Origin: Andalucia godoyi | Lineage: Eukaryota > Discoba > Jakobea > Jakobida > Andaluciidae | Reading direction: 5' to 3' | Assembly: GCA_009859145.1 (NCBI GenBank) | Contig: VRVR01000065.1 | Location: 13,253-77,252, forward strand | DNA: 64,000 nucleotides | Shown: positions 11,001-19,346 of the stretch, one piece after another | Layout of the letters: every line of letters starts with the position of its first letter | Numbering within the stretch: the first letter of the stretch is position 1 | Notes under the pieces: generated by a model | The model's input: only the letters and a program-made list of their open reading frames with translations | What the model was told of the DNA's origin: nothing | Database searches by the model: none | Program-made: the position numbers and the translations under genes

Positions 11001-12308
11001 CTTCAAGTCAAGATGCATGTACTCTCGAGAATGCATGTATCCAACAGCAGTCGCAATCTGGGAAGCGATGTGGCGACAAACAAGTAACATCTCATGCGGA
11101 GATGATATCCATCGAGCTGACCAGTCTGTTGATGACACGTAGTCCTTCAATGAACCATGATCAAAGTACTCTGTAAACACTGCTCCGGAGTGAGCAAAAA
11201 CAATCGGTGCAATATGCGAATGACCATCTAGAGCGCTCCACATGTTTTCTTCCACACGCTGAACCTCGGGATGGCATGAAATCTTACAAGCAAGCACTTG
11301 TTTCTGCGACCCAAGATGGACGCGATACACTGCGCCGCATCCACCTACCCCGATGCATTCCAAGACTTCCATGAGCGGTTGTCCGTCGGAATGATGGCAT
11401 AGCGTTTGCACCAGACTCTCCATCTTCTCGTGTGCATACATCAACGGCAAGCGAGGACAGATGGAGAGCTCCAAGGAAGAAGCCGGCCCCTTCGCACACG
11501 AATTCCACGCCCAGCAAAGCAACACAGCGCAACAACAGGCATCAATGTCCGTGCAATAGGTGTAAACAGGTGGTACATTTTTCTGCTTGGAAATCTGCAA
11601 CTGCAAGCAGTAAAGGCGAGGAACGTTGGCAGTAGTACACGAAAGACTGTCAGTGATGGCTGTGGAAAAATCGTGATGAGATCCAACACCGTGAAGAGAA
11701 AACTCAGCAAAACACGCAGACGCTTCCACTGAACGATCCACGGATTTACGGCTGAATCCGTTGACAGACAAAGCATTGGATAGCTGTAGAATTGTGGACT
11801 TCACCAAACTGCCACCGCTTTGCAAGCCTTCCTCGTCTGATTTACGGACACAATAGCATATCAACGGTTTGTGCACTCGAATTTCGTGATTCGCATCGTA
11901 TTTCCAATGACGCAGAGCAGTGCAAGAACCAAAAGCAGACAAAGAAAGATCTTTAAAATCTGAATCCAAAACACACCACACCGCATCACTGTCGACAGCG
12001 CCCCAAAACAAATTAGATGACCAACTCCGAATACTATCTTTGATCTCAGCAACGTTACGTACGGATACAACGTTTTGTCCTGAAATCGCAACGCAAAACA
12101 ATCGCACCACAGGAATCACTTCATTTCTATTCTCATTCCGAGGCCAAAGCTTAGCTAACTTTCGATCATCTTCCGTCAGTCGCGTATACAATGTACACAA
12201 AATGGGATACACCTTCGTGAGAGATGAAGACCATGAATTCGGGATGCCAAACGACAAGCCTTTGAGTTGAAGTTGCGAAAGCGAGTTTTCCAGTGAATAG
12301 TCAACCAT
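8085..12308 (-). CDS. protein kinase with about 14 C-terminal TPR repeats, 1,407 aa
   Basis: Intronless, ATG 12308 to TAG 8085-8087. Residues 1-310 are unassigned. The kinase domain spans about 315-600: glycine loop GVGGCGAVYRV (320-330), Lys342 in ACKIS, HLDLKPENV (432-440, Leu replacing the Arg of HRD), CDFGLA (476-481) and SDVFSLGLVL (511-520). The catalytic residues are present, so it may be active. From about 690 to 1390 run 42-residue TPRs of the kinesin-light-chain/NPHP3 type, with repeated A-x-H-P-x-T-L cores. Kinases fused to such TPRs act as cytosolic scaffold or sensor proteins in other protists and algae; the ligand is unknown. It faces the 1,114-aa kinase-KEN gene across a 250-bp divergent promoter. 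Confidence 0.88.
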   Translation of the reverse strand: MVDYSLENSLSQLQLKGLSFGIPNSWSSSLTKVYPILCTLYTRLTEDDRKLAKLWPRNENRNEVIPVVRLFCVAISGQNVVSVRNVAEIKDSIRSWSSNLFWGAVDSDAVWCVLDSDFKDLSLSAFGSCTALRHWKYDANHEIRVHKPLICYCVRKSDEEGLQSGGSLVKSTILQLSNALSVNGFSRKSVDRSVEASACFAEFSLHGVGSHHDFSTAITDSLSCTTANVPRLYCLQLQISKQKNVPPVYTYCTDIDACCCAVLLCWAWNSCAKGPASSLELSICPRLPLMYAHEKMESLVQTLCHHSDGQPLMEVLECIGVGGCGAVYRVHLGSQKQVLACKISCHPEVQRVEENMWSALDGHSHIAPIVFAHSGAVFTEYFDHGSLKDYVSSTDWSARWISSPHEMLLVCRHIASQIATAVGYMHSREYMHLDLKPENVLVSREVWIRENVEKDVVEISGPESVDAIRSIHVCLCDFGLAQVQKNAKPITGTPGWNSLEQQRNEAPTAGSDVFSLGLVLSWLFHPQNARLDNDSSKSFEKWRDSFGYLGSTENLPHFIDSMLLPMMKRTLSDGVVHRPTAFHVANAIRMGCRPDFAIYASPVDAEQLLSSRQRTLFIFEEVFGNNTADYFDQCCRLVSGLHRGGQNVCVCNLFPFDHLSSLLAQGLGATLICKVADSFVDLGKEKIVAHLLNDVLEQSSEGSERISDLDIARQKLAVCVFRQGKCEDAYAMFQSLYKFYDGKFGSEDSTTLGMLSYLGLCLQSLGKSSEADTHLKTVLAIRERILGSKHPETLKSRNNVALGLQSHHQYDSALKMFEALLETDLEVLGAEHPTTLNCRNNIALCYCCLKNYRHARKQFESLISVQEQVLGLVHPGTLQSRHNMAATLLSDGQYESALKMFESLLETDLEVLGAEHPTTLNCRNNIALCHSGLGNYRHAREEFESLISVQEQISGPAHPDTLRFLYNMALTLLSDGQYESALKMFKSVLESQLETLSSEHPITLACRSSIARCHQQLGDYGSAVEQFELLVSVRAQVFGTEHLDTLRSRLDMGLTLQSHCKYNRALKVFESVFETQLKVLGSEHPETLACRSDIARCLEAHGKYSSAQKVFEELVAVQTRILGEACVEVLDLRCCIGWSMADQGKYEMAIIQFRDVQTAAEQALGSSHSLIFHCRYGVVHCWKLIGEYDNALHELDRLLHGQLQAVERDHEQIFSIRKSIASCHMFQGDLDVALEQLECLLKEQEQTLHSDHSSVVRTRYRRAKCLMLQHSNLAISEFKDILHIQQRLFDLEHTDIYETRHEIAYCLMNQGMYDDALAEFSSVMDSQQRLLGDLHPSTLTTHHSIARCRMLHGDHDAALLGYRVVLRDREQVLGPDHPDTMAVSRDLNLCLEQSENCRLRSETQEVH
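9350..9860. repeat. 252-bp internal repeat within the TPR array
   Basis: Two blocks offset by exactly 252 bp (84 residues, two TPRs) are nearly identical over long stretches: about 9529-9600 matches 9781-9852, and 9365-9530 closely matches 9617-9782. The rest of the array is far more diverged, so this is a recent duplication or gene conversion. Confidence 0.85.
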
Positions 12309-12558
12309 TACGAATTAATGGAGCAGAACATCAAAAAAGAAAAAAGGAGAAAGGAGTCCTATTTGGCTTTTTTAGAAAACGGAATTTTACGTGTCAGGCG
12401 TGTCAGCGTGCTGTCAGCCTTCTGAAAACTTCAAGAAGACAGCCTGGTGCCGAAAGGGAAAATGTGTGTGTTCAGAGTTCGGCTTTCACTTCGAAATCAC
12501 CTCTCTGCAGACGAATTCGCTCAAAAGTTTTCTCATTATTTCCAAATTCCCAAAAAGC
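12309..12558. promoter_or_regulatory. shared divergent promoter of the TPR kinase and kinase-KEN genes
   Basis: A 250-bp gap between two opposed start codons, so it must hold both promoters. An A-rich run lies near 12330-12350. No TATA box or known operator can be named. A GTG-opened frame on the plus strand starts at 12391 but has no ATG before 12559. Confidence 0.4.
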
Positions 12559-15500
12559 ATGCGCCTAATTCTATTTGATTTGGAAAACACTGCTATTGTT
12601 CCTTCCAGGAATGAACGATGGTTGCTACTGGCTTCCAGTTTGATGGCAAGTTCCACTCTTGACGCCAAACAGTTGTTAAATCGAATCCACAAACATTTGG
12701 ACAGCAATGAGTCGGTTGTCCTGTTAGGACTGTGGAGTACAGCTCGCCAGGAATACTTATTTTCAGCTGACGATTTTGAGTATCGGAAATGCCGTGAGAT
12801 TCAGGAGCGTCTTTCACAATTCGATGAACTCCTTGTTCTTATTGTTCCTGATTGTTCGCGTACGTTCGTGGATGATACCGTTCTTCACCGCAGCGTTGTC
12901 GATTTAGGTTTGCGCCGAGTTGATCCAGTGAATCCAGAATTACGTATAACGCATCACAACAAATATTCAATGGCTTCGAAGGAAAGCGTTCAATCTGTGC
13001 CGTGGGCATCAAAATCATTGCTGCATGAATGTCAGGCCAGCGCCACTGATATTACGTGTGATTGGATGTTTCAGTTTGAGCAAGTCAATTTGTGGAGATT
13101 TGATCGCTGTCTCTCTTCACCGGAAGAGAAAACTTTGAATGATGCAATTTCAAAGGTATTAGAAGAGGAATTGAATGTGTACATTCGAATATCCCCTTCG
13201 TGTGTTGATTCGAACAGACCGTCATTATTTGGATTCCTTTTCTCGCCATTGGGCGCGTTTGGACCAGACTCTGCCCAAGAGCCAGTATTCGGCGCAACTT
13301 TTGACAGCGAAGGCAAAAAAATTGTCGTTGGATGCTTTTTGTATCATGTCGTCTCCGGAGACTTGGAACTGGGCACGTTCGGCAATTTGGAACCTTTTGA
13401 GGACTCTTCTCTTGAATTTCATTTTGCGAGTGATGCGCTGCATGTGCGCGGATTGACAGTTGCAGAAATAGTTGTTGATACACATACGAATCATGTGTCA
13501 CCGACGAACCAGCGTACATTCTGTCTGCATCATGTGCAAATTGAATCCGATGGAACTATGGTTCTCTGGTTCCGTTGGGGTTCACGGATTCTTCTGTGTG
13601 TTTTGTTGAGATGTGTGAGGGATGAAATGAAGGAAGTTCGATACAGCCTGTGGACGCTGGATGGGGCGACAAGCCAGTGCAATGCTGCACTTGGTTGTGC
13701 ATCTGTTGTGTGGTCGCCCGAGAAAGGATTTGCTATCCTTCCTTCCGATGTTTATGGTTTCCGAAATGGTGTTTCTGTTAGCACTACGGACATTCGTTGC
13801 TTTCCTGACTTCCATAATGTGTCTGCTGGAATCCGAATGTGTCTCGGAAGCCATTTATCGGACGGAAGTATGCGTGATACACCTTCTTTCACGTCGTTGG
13901 CCAACTGCGACCGCGGTGAGATCTTATTTTTTGAACGATCTTCTTTTGCCTATATCGCCAAGTTCGTAGGACGAGTTCAATCTGGTCGTTTGGCGTCTGA
14001 TGAAGACTCCTGTGAACTGTGGATGCAGCACAACGTCACAATAGAAGGTCGTTTTGTGAACGAGGTTCCATCAGGTATCATGAAATTGAAAAAATGCGGA
14101 ACTGTGGAATGTACGGCTTACCGCAATGGTTCTGTTGTGGAAGAGATTATGCCCTTGAGCGAGCGATATGCTGCATTCATCCAGCAATTGCGGAAAGCAT
14201 TCTCTACCGACGAGATCTTCCGAAACGAGAATGAGAATTGCCTTTTCGTGGTTCTTCATGACGGTCTACCAGTGTGTTTATTTTGTGTTCGATGCCACAT
14301 TGGAAGCGGTGCGGAGGCAATTGTGTATCGAGGTCTAACTGCGCATCATGGTCCCGTTGCAGTGAAGATTTTCCGTCGATTACTCGATGAGCAAACACCG
14401 GAGGCCAGAACTCAGAAGTTTTTTACGGATCAGCTGGATTATATGGGAGAGGAGGAGTTGTTTGGCCGTATCCCTCGTCAGTCGACAGGCCGATTTCCTA
14501 GTTTGGTTCGAGTACTATACATCGGAGCCGTCGATTTCGGGACGAGTATTCGGAATATTACTCGACGGGAAAACGCTCTTGTAATGTCATACTATCCGGA
14601 AGGCGATGTGTTTGGAAAGACTTCACAGATCCAAAAGTCTCTCTCTTCAATAGCACTGTTCCAACAGTTGAAGCTTCTTACGAGCACGGTCGCTGCTCTT
14701 CATGAGGCAAAGCTTATTCATCGAGATATCAAGCCCAAAAACATTTTGTTGGACAATGGTGAATCGAACGGTTCTTGCTCTTTTCGACTCACAGATTTTG
14801 GGATCTCGTCCGTCCACTTGGAGGCACAAACGTATGTAGATCCCTCTGCGAACGCAAATCATTATCTTGGATCTCCATGGTGGCGACCCCCTGAGTTCGT
14901 TCTCCTCCCTGCATTGCGAACCTATCGTTCAGATGTATTCAGCCTTGGGTGGACTTTGTTGTATCTCGCGCAAGTCCAACAAGAGTGTATGACCAGCAAG
15001 TATTTGCAGCATGCCTGTCAAATCTCCCCAGATTCAAGTTCGGATTTATTCTCTTCTGATGACGAGAACCATTACTTTGAATACATTGAAATGGTAAGCA
15101 GAGACATGCAGTCGTTGCGAGAAGGTCGTATTGAGATACATCTGCGGACAGATGTCCATTCGACGGCGACGTCTCGCATCCTGTTTTCACACCTTGTGTC
15201 TCGAATGGTAGCGTATGACTATTCTGAACGTTTGAAAATGGAGAACGTTATCGCGCATCCCTTGTTTTGGAACACAAAGCAGTGTGTGCAGTTTATTGTT
15301 GATCTTGCTCAGCCGTTGGCAGATTTGTTCCGAGAAGTTCAAGGCACTAACGTCTTGCACTACCAAAATTTCGAACACGAACGCCATTCCTTTGCGCTTA
15401 GGCACTTTTTGTGGCAAACTGTGTCTCCATCTGCCTTACTTCCTTTTTCATCGTCAAGTCTGCGATCGCCCTCAGATTTTGTGCTGTTCGAGTCAACTCT

Positions 15501-15903
15501 AAATCCAGTCTCGTTTGAACAGGCGTTGCTGGATTATTGTGTCCATCCAAAGAATAATTATTCCGTGTACAAGCGCCTATGCTGTCAAGGTCGGATGTGC
15601 ATATTCTTCGTTATGCGTTTTATCCGGAACTTAGCATGCCATACACCATTGTTGTTACGAGTATTCCGTGAAGAAGTGTGTCGCCGGTATGAGAACCACA
15701 CGCTTGTGTGTCTCCTGCTTGGTCAATGTGGAAAGAACGGTGATCTTTTTGGTCGTATTATTGAGGTTGCCAGCGAATTGTCGCTCATCTTATTGGACAA
15801 TGAGAGTCAGTTGTCAATAACGGATCGCCAGATCTTGTTTTCTCTTCGAAGACACGGATTTCTTCCAAAATCTGAGCCTGAGGGATTACTCGGCCTTGGA
15901 TAA
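12559..15903 (+). CDS. 1,114-aa protein kinase-KEN ribonuclease (RNase L/IRE1-like, no membrane anchor)
   Basis: Intronless; ATG 12559 is the first Met of a frame open from 12391. Residues 1-570 are unassigned; the start (MRLILFDLENTAIV) has a hydrophobic strand followed by D-x-E-N, loosely like a NYN/PIN nuclease strand. The kinase spans about 580-880: GSGAEAIVYRG, VAVKIF (Lys about 603), IHRDIKPKNILL (about 721), LTDFGIS (about 746), SDVFSLGWTL. KEN domain about 895-1010: HPLFW, then RFIRNLACH, carrying the catalytic Arg and His in R-N-x3-H; RNase L has RFIRNLGEH there. Kinase-KEN proteins use nucleotide-driven dimerisation to switch on RNA cleavage. No signal peptide or TM segment is visible, unlike IRE1, so a cytosolic RNase L-like role is inferred. 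Confidence 0.85.
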   Translation: MRLILFDLENTAIVPSRNERWLLLASSLMASSTLDAKQLLNRIHKHLDSNESVVLLGLWSTARQEYLFSADDFEYRKCREIQERLSQFDELLVLIVPDCSRTFVDDTVLHRSVVDLGLRRVDPVNPELRITHHNKYSMASKESVQSVPWASKSLLHECQASATDITCDWMFQFEQVNLWRFDRCLSSPEEKTLNDAISKVLEEELNVYIRISPSCVDSNRPSLFGFLFSPLGAFGPDSAQEPVFGATFDSEGKKIVVGCFLYHVVSGDLELGTFGNLEPFEDSSLEFHFASDALHVRGLTVAEIVVDTHTNHVSPTNQRTFCLHHVQIESDGTMVLWFRWGSRILLCVLLRCVRDEMKEVRYSLWTLDGATSQCNAALGCASVVWSPEKGFAILPSDVYGFRNGVSVSTTDIRCFPDFHNVSAGIRMCLGSHLSDGSMRDTPSFTSLANCDRGEILFFERSSFAYIAKFVGRVQSGRLASDEDSCELWMQHNVTIEGRFVNEVPSGIMKLKKCGTVECTAYRNGSVVEEIMPLSERYAAFIQQLRKAFSTDEIFRNENENCLFVVLHDGLPVCLFCVRCHIGSGAEAIVYRGLTAHHGPVAVKIFRRLLDEQTPEARTQKFFTDQLDYMGEEELFGRIPRQSTGRFPSLVRVLYIGAVDFGTSIRNITRRENALVMSYYPEGDVFGKTSQIQKSLSSIALFQQLKLLTSTVAALHEAKLIHRDIKPKNILLDNGESNGSCSFRLTDFGISSVHLEAQTYVDPSANANHYLGSPWWRPPEFVLLPALRTYRSDVFSLGWTLLYLAQVQQECMTSKYLQHACQISPDSSSDLFSSDDENHYFEYIEMVSRDMQSLREGRIEIHLRTDVHSTATSRILFSHLVSRMVAYDYSERLKMENVIAHPLFWNTKQCVQFIVDLAQPLADLFREVQGTNVLHYQNFEHERHSFALRHFLWQTVSPSALLPFSSSSLRSPSDFVLFESTLNPVSFEQALLDYCVHPKNNYSVYKRLCCQGRMCIFFVMRFIRNLACHTPLLLRVFREEVCRRYENHTLVCLLLGQCGKNGDLFGRIIEVASELSLILLDNESQLSITDRQILFSLRRHGFLPKSEPEGLLGLG

Positions 15904-16400
15904 TACGCGCCTTGCTCAGCATTCTTTGGCTCTCCTTCTTCTTTATCCTTTACCCATTAAAACCATTTCTCTTCATGTTTGAAGTTCAAAATGCGACATC
16001 ACTGCATACAAATAACAATTTAAAGCCTGTAGACCGATTACAACTGTGGTACACACAAAAGCCTCTTATGATGCTATTTGAAAACTGGAATGGTGCATGA
16101 AATGCGTTCCATCTGAGTTTTTCTCTTGGAGAAGCAATATGTGTGTCAGCTTCGACTTCGTAACACCCATTTATCCTGCTTTCTTGCCATGTGTAGCTGC
16201 AAACTCTTTGTTTTTGGTTTATTTCAGTCGTCTCCCCACGCCCCTCAAATTCTTGGTCGTATTGGAAAGGAAAGGAAACAACTTTACGTTAAATCGTAGA
16301 GAATAAAACAAAGTGCATAGCACAAGTGTTTAAGACCTCAATGAAAACGAACGGTGTACGTCTTTCCGGATGACATGGCCATGACCAAGCCTGTCATGCA
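15904..16400. other. intergenic, 3' flanks of two convergent genes
   Basis: No supported coding frame. AATAAA-like sequences occur near 15957 (TTAAAA) and 16302 (AATAAAAC), but no polyadenylation signal is certain. Confidence 0.3.
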
Positions 16401-17177
16401 TTACATCTTCAGAGGAATTCCTGCAGAATACGGCACTTCCTCCACAGAGTACAGTGTCATCGCACACTCGGGAATCTCGTCGACAGCATTGTTGATGCAG
16501 TGCCGAGCAGTTTCCAAGTGTGCACCGTCACGGAGACGGATTGCAACGTTGATGACAACGGAGTGCGATGGAGTAGCCTTCTTGCCATTGTTACGCGGCT
16601 TTGTGGTGGCTTTCTGGCCGCCATCCTTGCCACCGTTCCTTGCAGTATCCGGAATAGACGCAGGAAGATTGATGGGTAGTGCAGCATTGTTGGACTTGGC
16701 ATCAATCTCGACAACTTCATCATCCTGGAACGACACAGGGACATCGCAGTCACGATTGGTCGGTGTAGTTTCCTCGAGACCATTCTGCAATATGAGACCC
16801 GCTGGCAATTCGATGTCAGATTCGTTGTTCGACTCCGAAACCGATGATTCGTCGTCTTCGCGCTGCACTGGATTGAGCTCATGCTTCTCCATCGTCGGAG
16901 GCGTACGTTCCTTGGGGGTGTCAATACGGACTTTTGGAGAGCCGTCGCCAGACCTCACTTTCTTGGATCTCTTGGTACGCACCTTGCCAGTCATTTCGTC
17001 GACACTACGCTTGATTGGAGTGTACTTCGGAGCCTGCTTGGGCCCTTCAAAAGACTTTCCCGTCTCGACCGCAATCGGTTTCAACAAAGGCATAGACAGA
17101 GTGCTGGCACAGAGTTCCTGGGAGATTGCCAGCTTCGGCTTCGCAGGAGATTTCAAGGAAATGGTCGGTTGAGACAT
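16401..17177 (-). CDS. 258-aa acidic nuclear-type protein, paralogue A
   Basis: ATG 17177 to TAA 16401. The N-terminal half is basic with nuclear-localisation-like runs (RTKRSKKVR). The middle is acidic and Ser-rich (EDDESSVSESNNESD). The last 50 residues hold a predicted alpha/beta segment: VVINVAIRLRD, then HLETARHCINNA and EIPEC. The same pattern (a V-x-x-V strand, H-L/M, an Ala-rich helix, I-x-E-C) recurs at the C-termini of the genes at 18331 and 19886, so the three are diverged tandem paralogues. Function unknown; chromatin or transcription is only a guess from composition. The long ORF on the opposite strand is a shadow. Confidence 0.65.
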   Translation of the reverse strand: MSQPTISLKSPAKPKLAISQELCASTLSMPLLKPIAVETGKSFEGPKQAPKYTPIKRSVDEMTGKVRTKRSKKVRSGDGSPKVRIDTPKERTPPTMEKHELNPVQREDDESSVSESNNESDIELPAGLILQNGLEETTPTNRDCDVPVSFQDDEVVEIDAKSNNAALPINLPASIPDTARNGGKDGGQKATTKPRNNGKKATPSHSVVINVAIRLRDGAHLETARHCINNAVDEIPECAMTLYSVEEVPYSAGIPLKM

Positions 17178-17311
17178 CGGGGGTTTCGTAGTTAGTTTTC
17201 ACAAAGAAACAAGAGAGGGAACAAAGTTGGAAGACTCAATAAGAATGGAAAAAGGAAACAAGAAGAGAAAACAAGTGACGGAGCAGCTTTATGATCTTTT
17301 TTCGAGTCTCT

Positions 17312-17452
17312 TCAAAATTCTCTGCAGTCGTCGAAGTCTTCGAAGTCACGCGGATGCGAGCAGATTGCCAATTCCGGATCTGCACCACCGAAGCAACAAA
17401 TCCGGATCGGGCCAAGGTCGCCGTGATGCAGGCAGACAGAGCAAAGAACAAT
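17312..17452 (-). CDS. Cys-rich coding exon upstream of paralogue A
   Basis: A 46-codon open exon ends at TGA 17312. It begins after a splice-acceptor-like TTGACAG and reads IVLCSVCLHHGD..., then CCFGGADPELAICSHPRDF. The pattern resembles a small zinc-binding fold (C-x2-C, later C-S-H). The block ICSHxxDFxD is shared with the regions upstream of paralogues B and C. A likely upstream exon on the same strand opens at ATG 17778 and runs toward a donor near 17531-17557; the join is unresolved. It may be a separate small gene or the 5' part of the acidic gene. Confidence 0.4.
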   Translation of the reverse strand: MVLCSVCLHHGDLGPIRICCFGGADPELAICSHPRDFEDFDDCREF

Positions 17453-17531
17453 CTGTCAATTTGGACCTGAAAATAAAGAAGGTCTTTCGATCTGGAAGAT
17501 GGAAATCGCGGTATTAGAATACTTTGATTAC

Positions 17532-17778
17532 CTAAACGTGAACAACGAGCATCAGACACCCAAAAAGATGCACAGTCCATGCGAAATATGAAAACATCCA
17601 TGGATGTCCACTGACAGCGGCCCGAGCACGACGAGGAAGATTCCAGAGACTTTGCAATTGCCTTGTGTTGCACATCTTTCTCACATGTCGTAAACTTGTG
17701 GTCCATAATAAGGCAGCTTGCGAGTTCACGAATGCGGTGCTTATCAAAAGGGGCGGACTTCAGAATATGCTCGATCAT
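17532..17778 (-). CDS. candidate first exon of the Cys-rich gene
   Basis: ATG 17778 opens about 82 codons (MIEHILKSAPFDKHRIRE...) with balanced composition, ending close to a GTAATC donor-like site at 17531-17526. That donor leaves phase 1, while the next exon needs phase 0; a GTGTCT about 25 nt earlier would give phase 0. No domain is recognised. Confidence 0.3.
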
Positions 17779-18330
17779 GCTAAGAACAACGTCTCATTGC
17801 ACTCGTTGCGTATAAGCGCTTGGTTGGTGAACTGAAGACAACCAACAGCGGATCCTGGACCTCGAAATGGATGGTAAAGCTTCATTCTTGCGCGAATTGG
17901 AGCAAGAATCAACCGAGCATCCTTCTCAGTGAGGCAGATTGTGTATTTGCAACGAAAGGGACACGTAAAAACCGAGAGCTTTTGTGGGATAAAGGACCAC
18001 AGTAATCATGTTCTTGACTCCTTTCCGAGAGTATCTTTCACAGTACTGCGCAATATGTCGCATTCTAATCTCGTTTCACAAAACGAAAGGGAGTGGATGC
18101 AGAATTTCGTCTCTGTTTGTGAGTCTTGGCGCCTCAAGTTTTGCCCTCTTCTGCATTTAAATTGAGATAATTTTCTGCTTGTTTTCTTTCTGATACGCCA
18201 CAAACGAAATATAAAACACAGACAAAATCGGAGTTTTACTGAAAATAAACGTTGCAGAAGAACAGGAACAGTTTGCGTTTGCAAACACTCGACCATTTCG
18301 TGTGGTTACTGTCTTTGACGAAGTCGCCGA
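17779..18330. other. intergenic stretch
   Basis: Small frames on both strands, none with convincing composition. It is the downstream flank of paralogue B and the upstream flank of the candidate Cys-rich gene. Confidence 0.25.
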
Positions 18331-19077
18331 TCACTTGTTAATCTTTTCTTGAGCATTGCAGCGGAAAATGCGCTGCTTCATGCGATGCAGAGAAGATGCT
18401 GCGGCCATGACAATCCTTACCAAATGCTGAAACTTGGAAACGGAAATCTTGACACAATTCGGCTGTGACCCCCTCACCGTCTCTCCAGCGATAGCAGGAG
18501 GATGATTATTTTCAGAATCGGCTGGCGCGATGTCGTTGAGATCAACGTCATCCTCCTCGTCATCATAATCATCCTCGTCGTCGTCATCGTCGTCTTCTTT
18601 TTCGTTGTCGTTGTCACTGACCACACACCTGATTTCATCCTCTGCGGCTTCGTTTTCCGTCTCCGTTCCCTTTTCTTCATCTTTCTTATCATCAATGTCT
18701 TCCTTGTTCTGCTTCAGAGAGTACGGAATGAATGCTGTGCATCCAGTATTCGAAGATTCGAGGATGTTTGCAGTATTACTCTCTTTGTTTTCTGCGAATA
18801 AAACAGAGTCTTTGACATCCGCGGTGCCCCGTGCGTCATTCTCTACTTCGCAGCTGTGCTTCGCCTTCTTCGATGAGGGTTCCACAAATCCCGAACTTTC
18901 GGTTTCGGAAGCAATTCGTTTGGCCTTAACATGCGAATGAGTCGAAATCGAAGCTGCAGTGGAGTTTCCAAAGCCTCTCTGCGCCTTTACAGAAGAAGAC
19001 GAAGAAGAAGTGCGCTCCGCGTGGGCGATGGACTGCTGCTTCGTTTTAAAAGGCTTTCGAAATGTTTTGGGATTCAT
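18331..19077 (-). CDS. 248-aa acidic nuclear-type protein, paralogue B
   Basis: ATG 19077 to TGA 18331. Basic, Ser-rich N-terminus, a putative nuclear signal (PSSKKAKH), then a very acidic centre of about 60 residues dominated by Asp and Glu, like nucleolin- or nucleoplasmin-type tails. The C-terminus (VKISVSKFQHLVRIVMAAA, then LHRM) aligns with the last 40 residues of the gene at 19886 and more weakly with 16401. Tandem and same-strand with both. A Cys-rich frame lies 95-260 bp upstream. Function unknown. Confidence 0.65.
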   Translation of the reverse strand: MNPKTFRKPFKTKQQSIAHAERTSSSSSSVKAQRGFGNSTAASISTHSHVKAKRIASETESSGFVEPSSKKAKHSCEVENDARGTADVKDSVLFAENKESNTANILESSNTGCTAFIPYSLKQNKEDIDDKKDEEKGTETENEAAEDEIRCVVSDNDNEKEDDDDDDEDDYDDEEDDVDLNDIAPADSENNHPPAIAGETVRGSQPNCVKISVSKFQHLVRIVMAAASSLHRMKQRIFRCNAQEKINK

Positions 19078-19169
19078 GAGTCCAGGGTTGATGTTTGGTC
19101 AGAGAAGTAAATAAAAGGATGAAGAAGACGAAAATTCAAGTAAGAAGTGGATATGAAAGTATGAAGATT

Positions 19170-19346
19170 TCAACAGGAAAAGAATTCAAGGAGAGAGCCT
19201 ACATCGATTGGGCAACTGTGACATGAAAGTTCAGCGTTTCCGAAATCCCACAAGTCCGCGAAGTCGCTGTGATGTGAGCAGATCTCTGTTGCTCGTCCCA
19301 ATATAGAAGTACCGGTATGAGTAAAACAAAGATGTGGACTAGGCGA
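19170..19346 (-). CDS. Cys-rich reading frame upstream of paralogue B
   Basis: Open minus-strand frame ending at TGA 19170. It contains ICSHHSDFADLWDF, matching the ICSHxxDFxD block before paralogue A and the related FCSQCGDLRDCD before paralogue C, then CHSC. No clear ATG is visible, so it would need a spliced 5' exon or be a remnant. Confidence 0.3.
   Translation of the reverse strand, partial: SPSPHLCFTHTGTSILGRATEICSHHSDFADLWDFGNAELSCHSCPIDVGSLLEFFSC

Noticed and set aside
12391-12558. Upstream extension of the kinase-KEN frame
   Set aside because: Opened by GTG with no ATG; its Cys/Lys-rich composition differs from the rest and it lies in the promoter region.
16354-17172. 272-codon plus-strand frame opposite acidic paralogue A
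   Set aside because: It mirrors the minus-strand gene; the minus strand has the paralogous C-terminus and nuclear-type composition.
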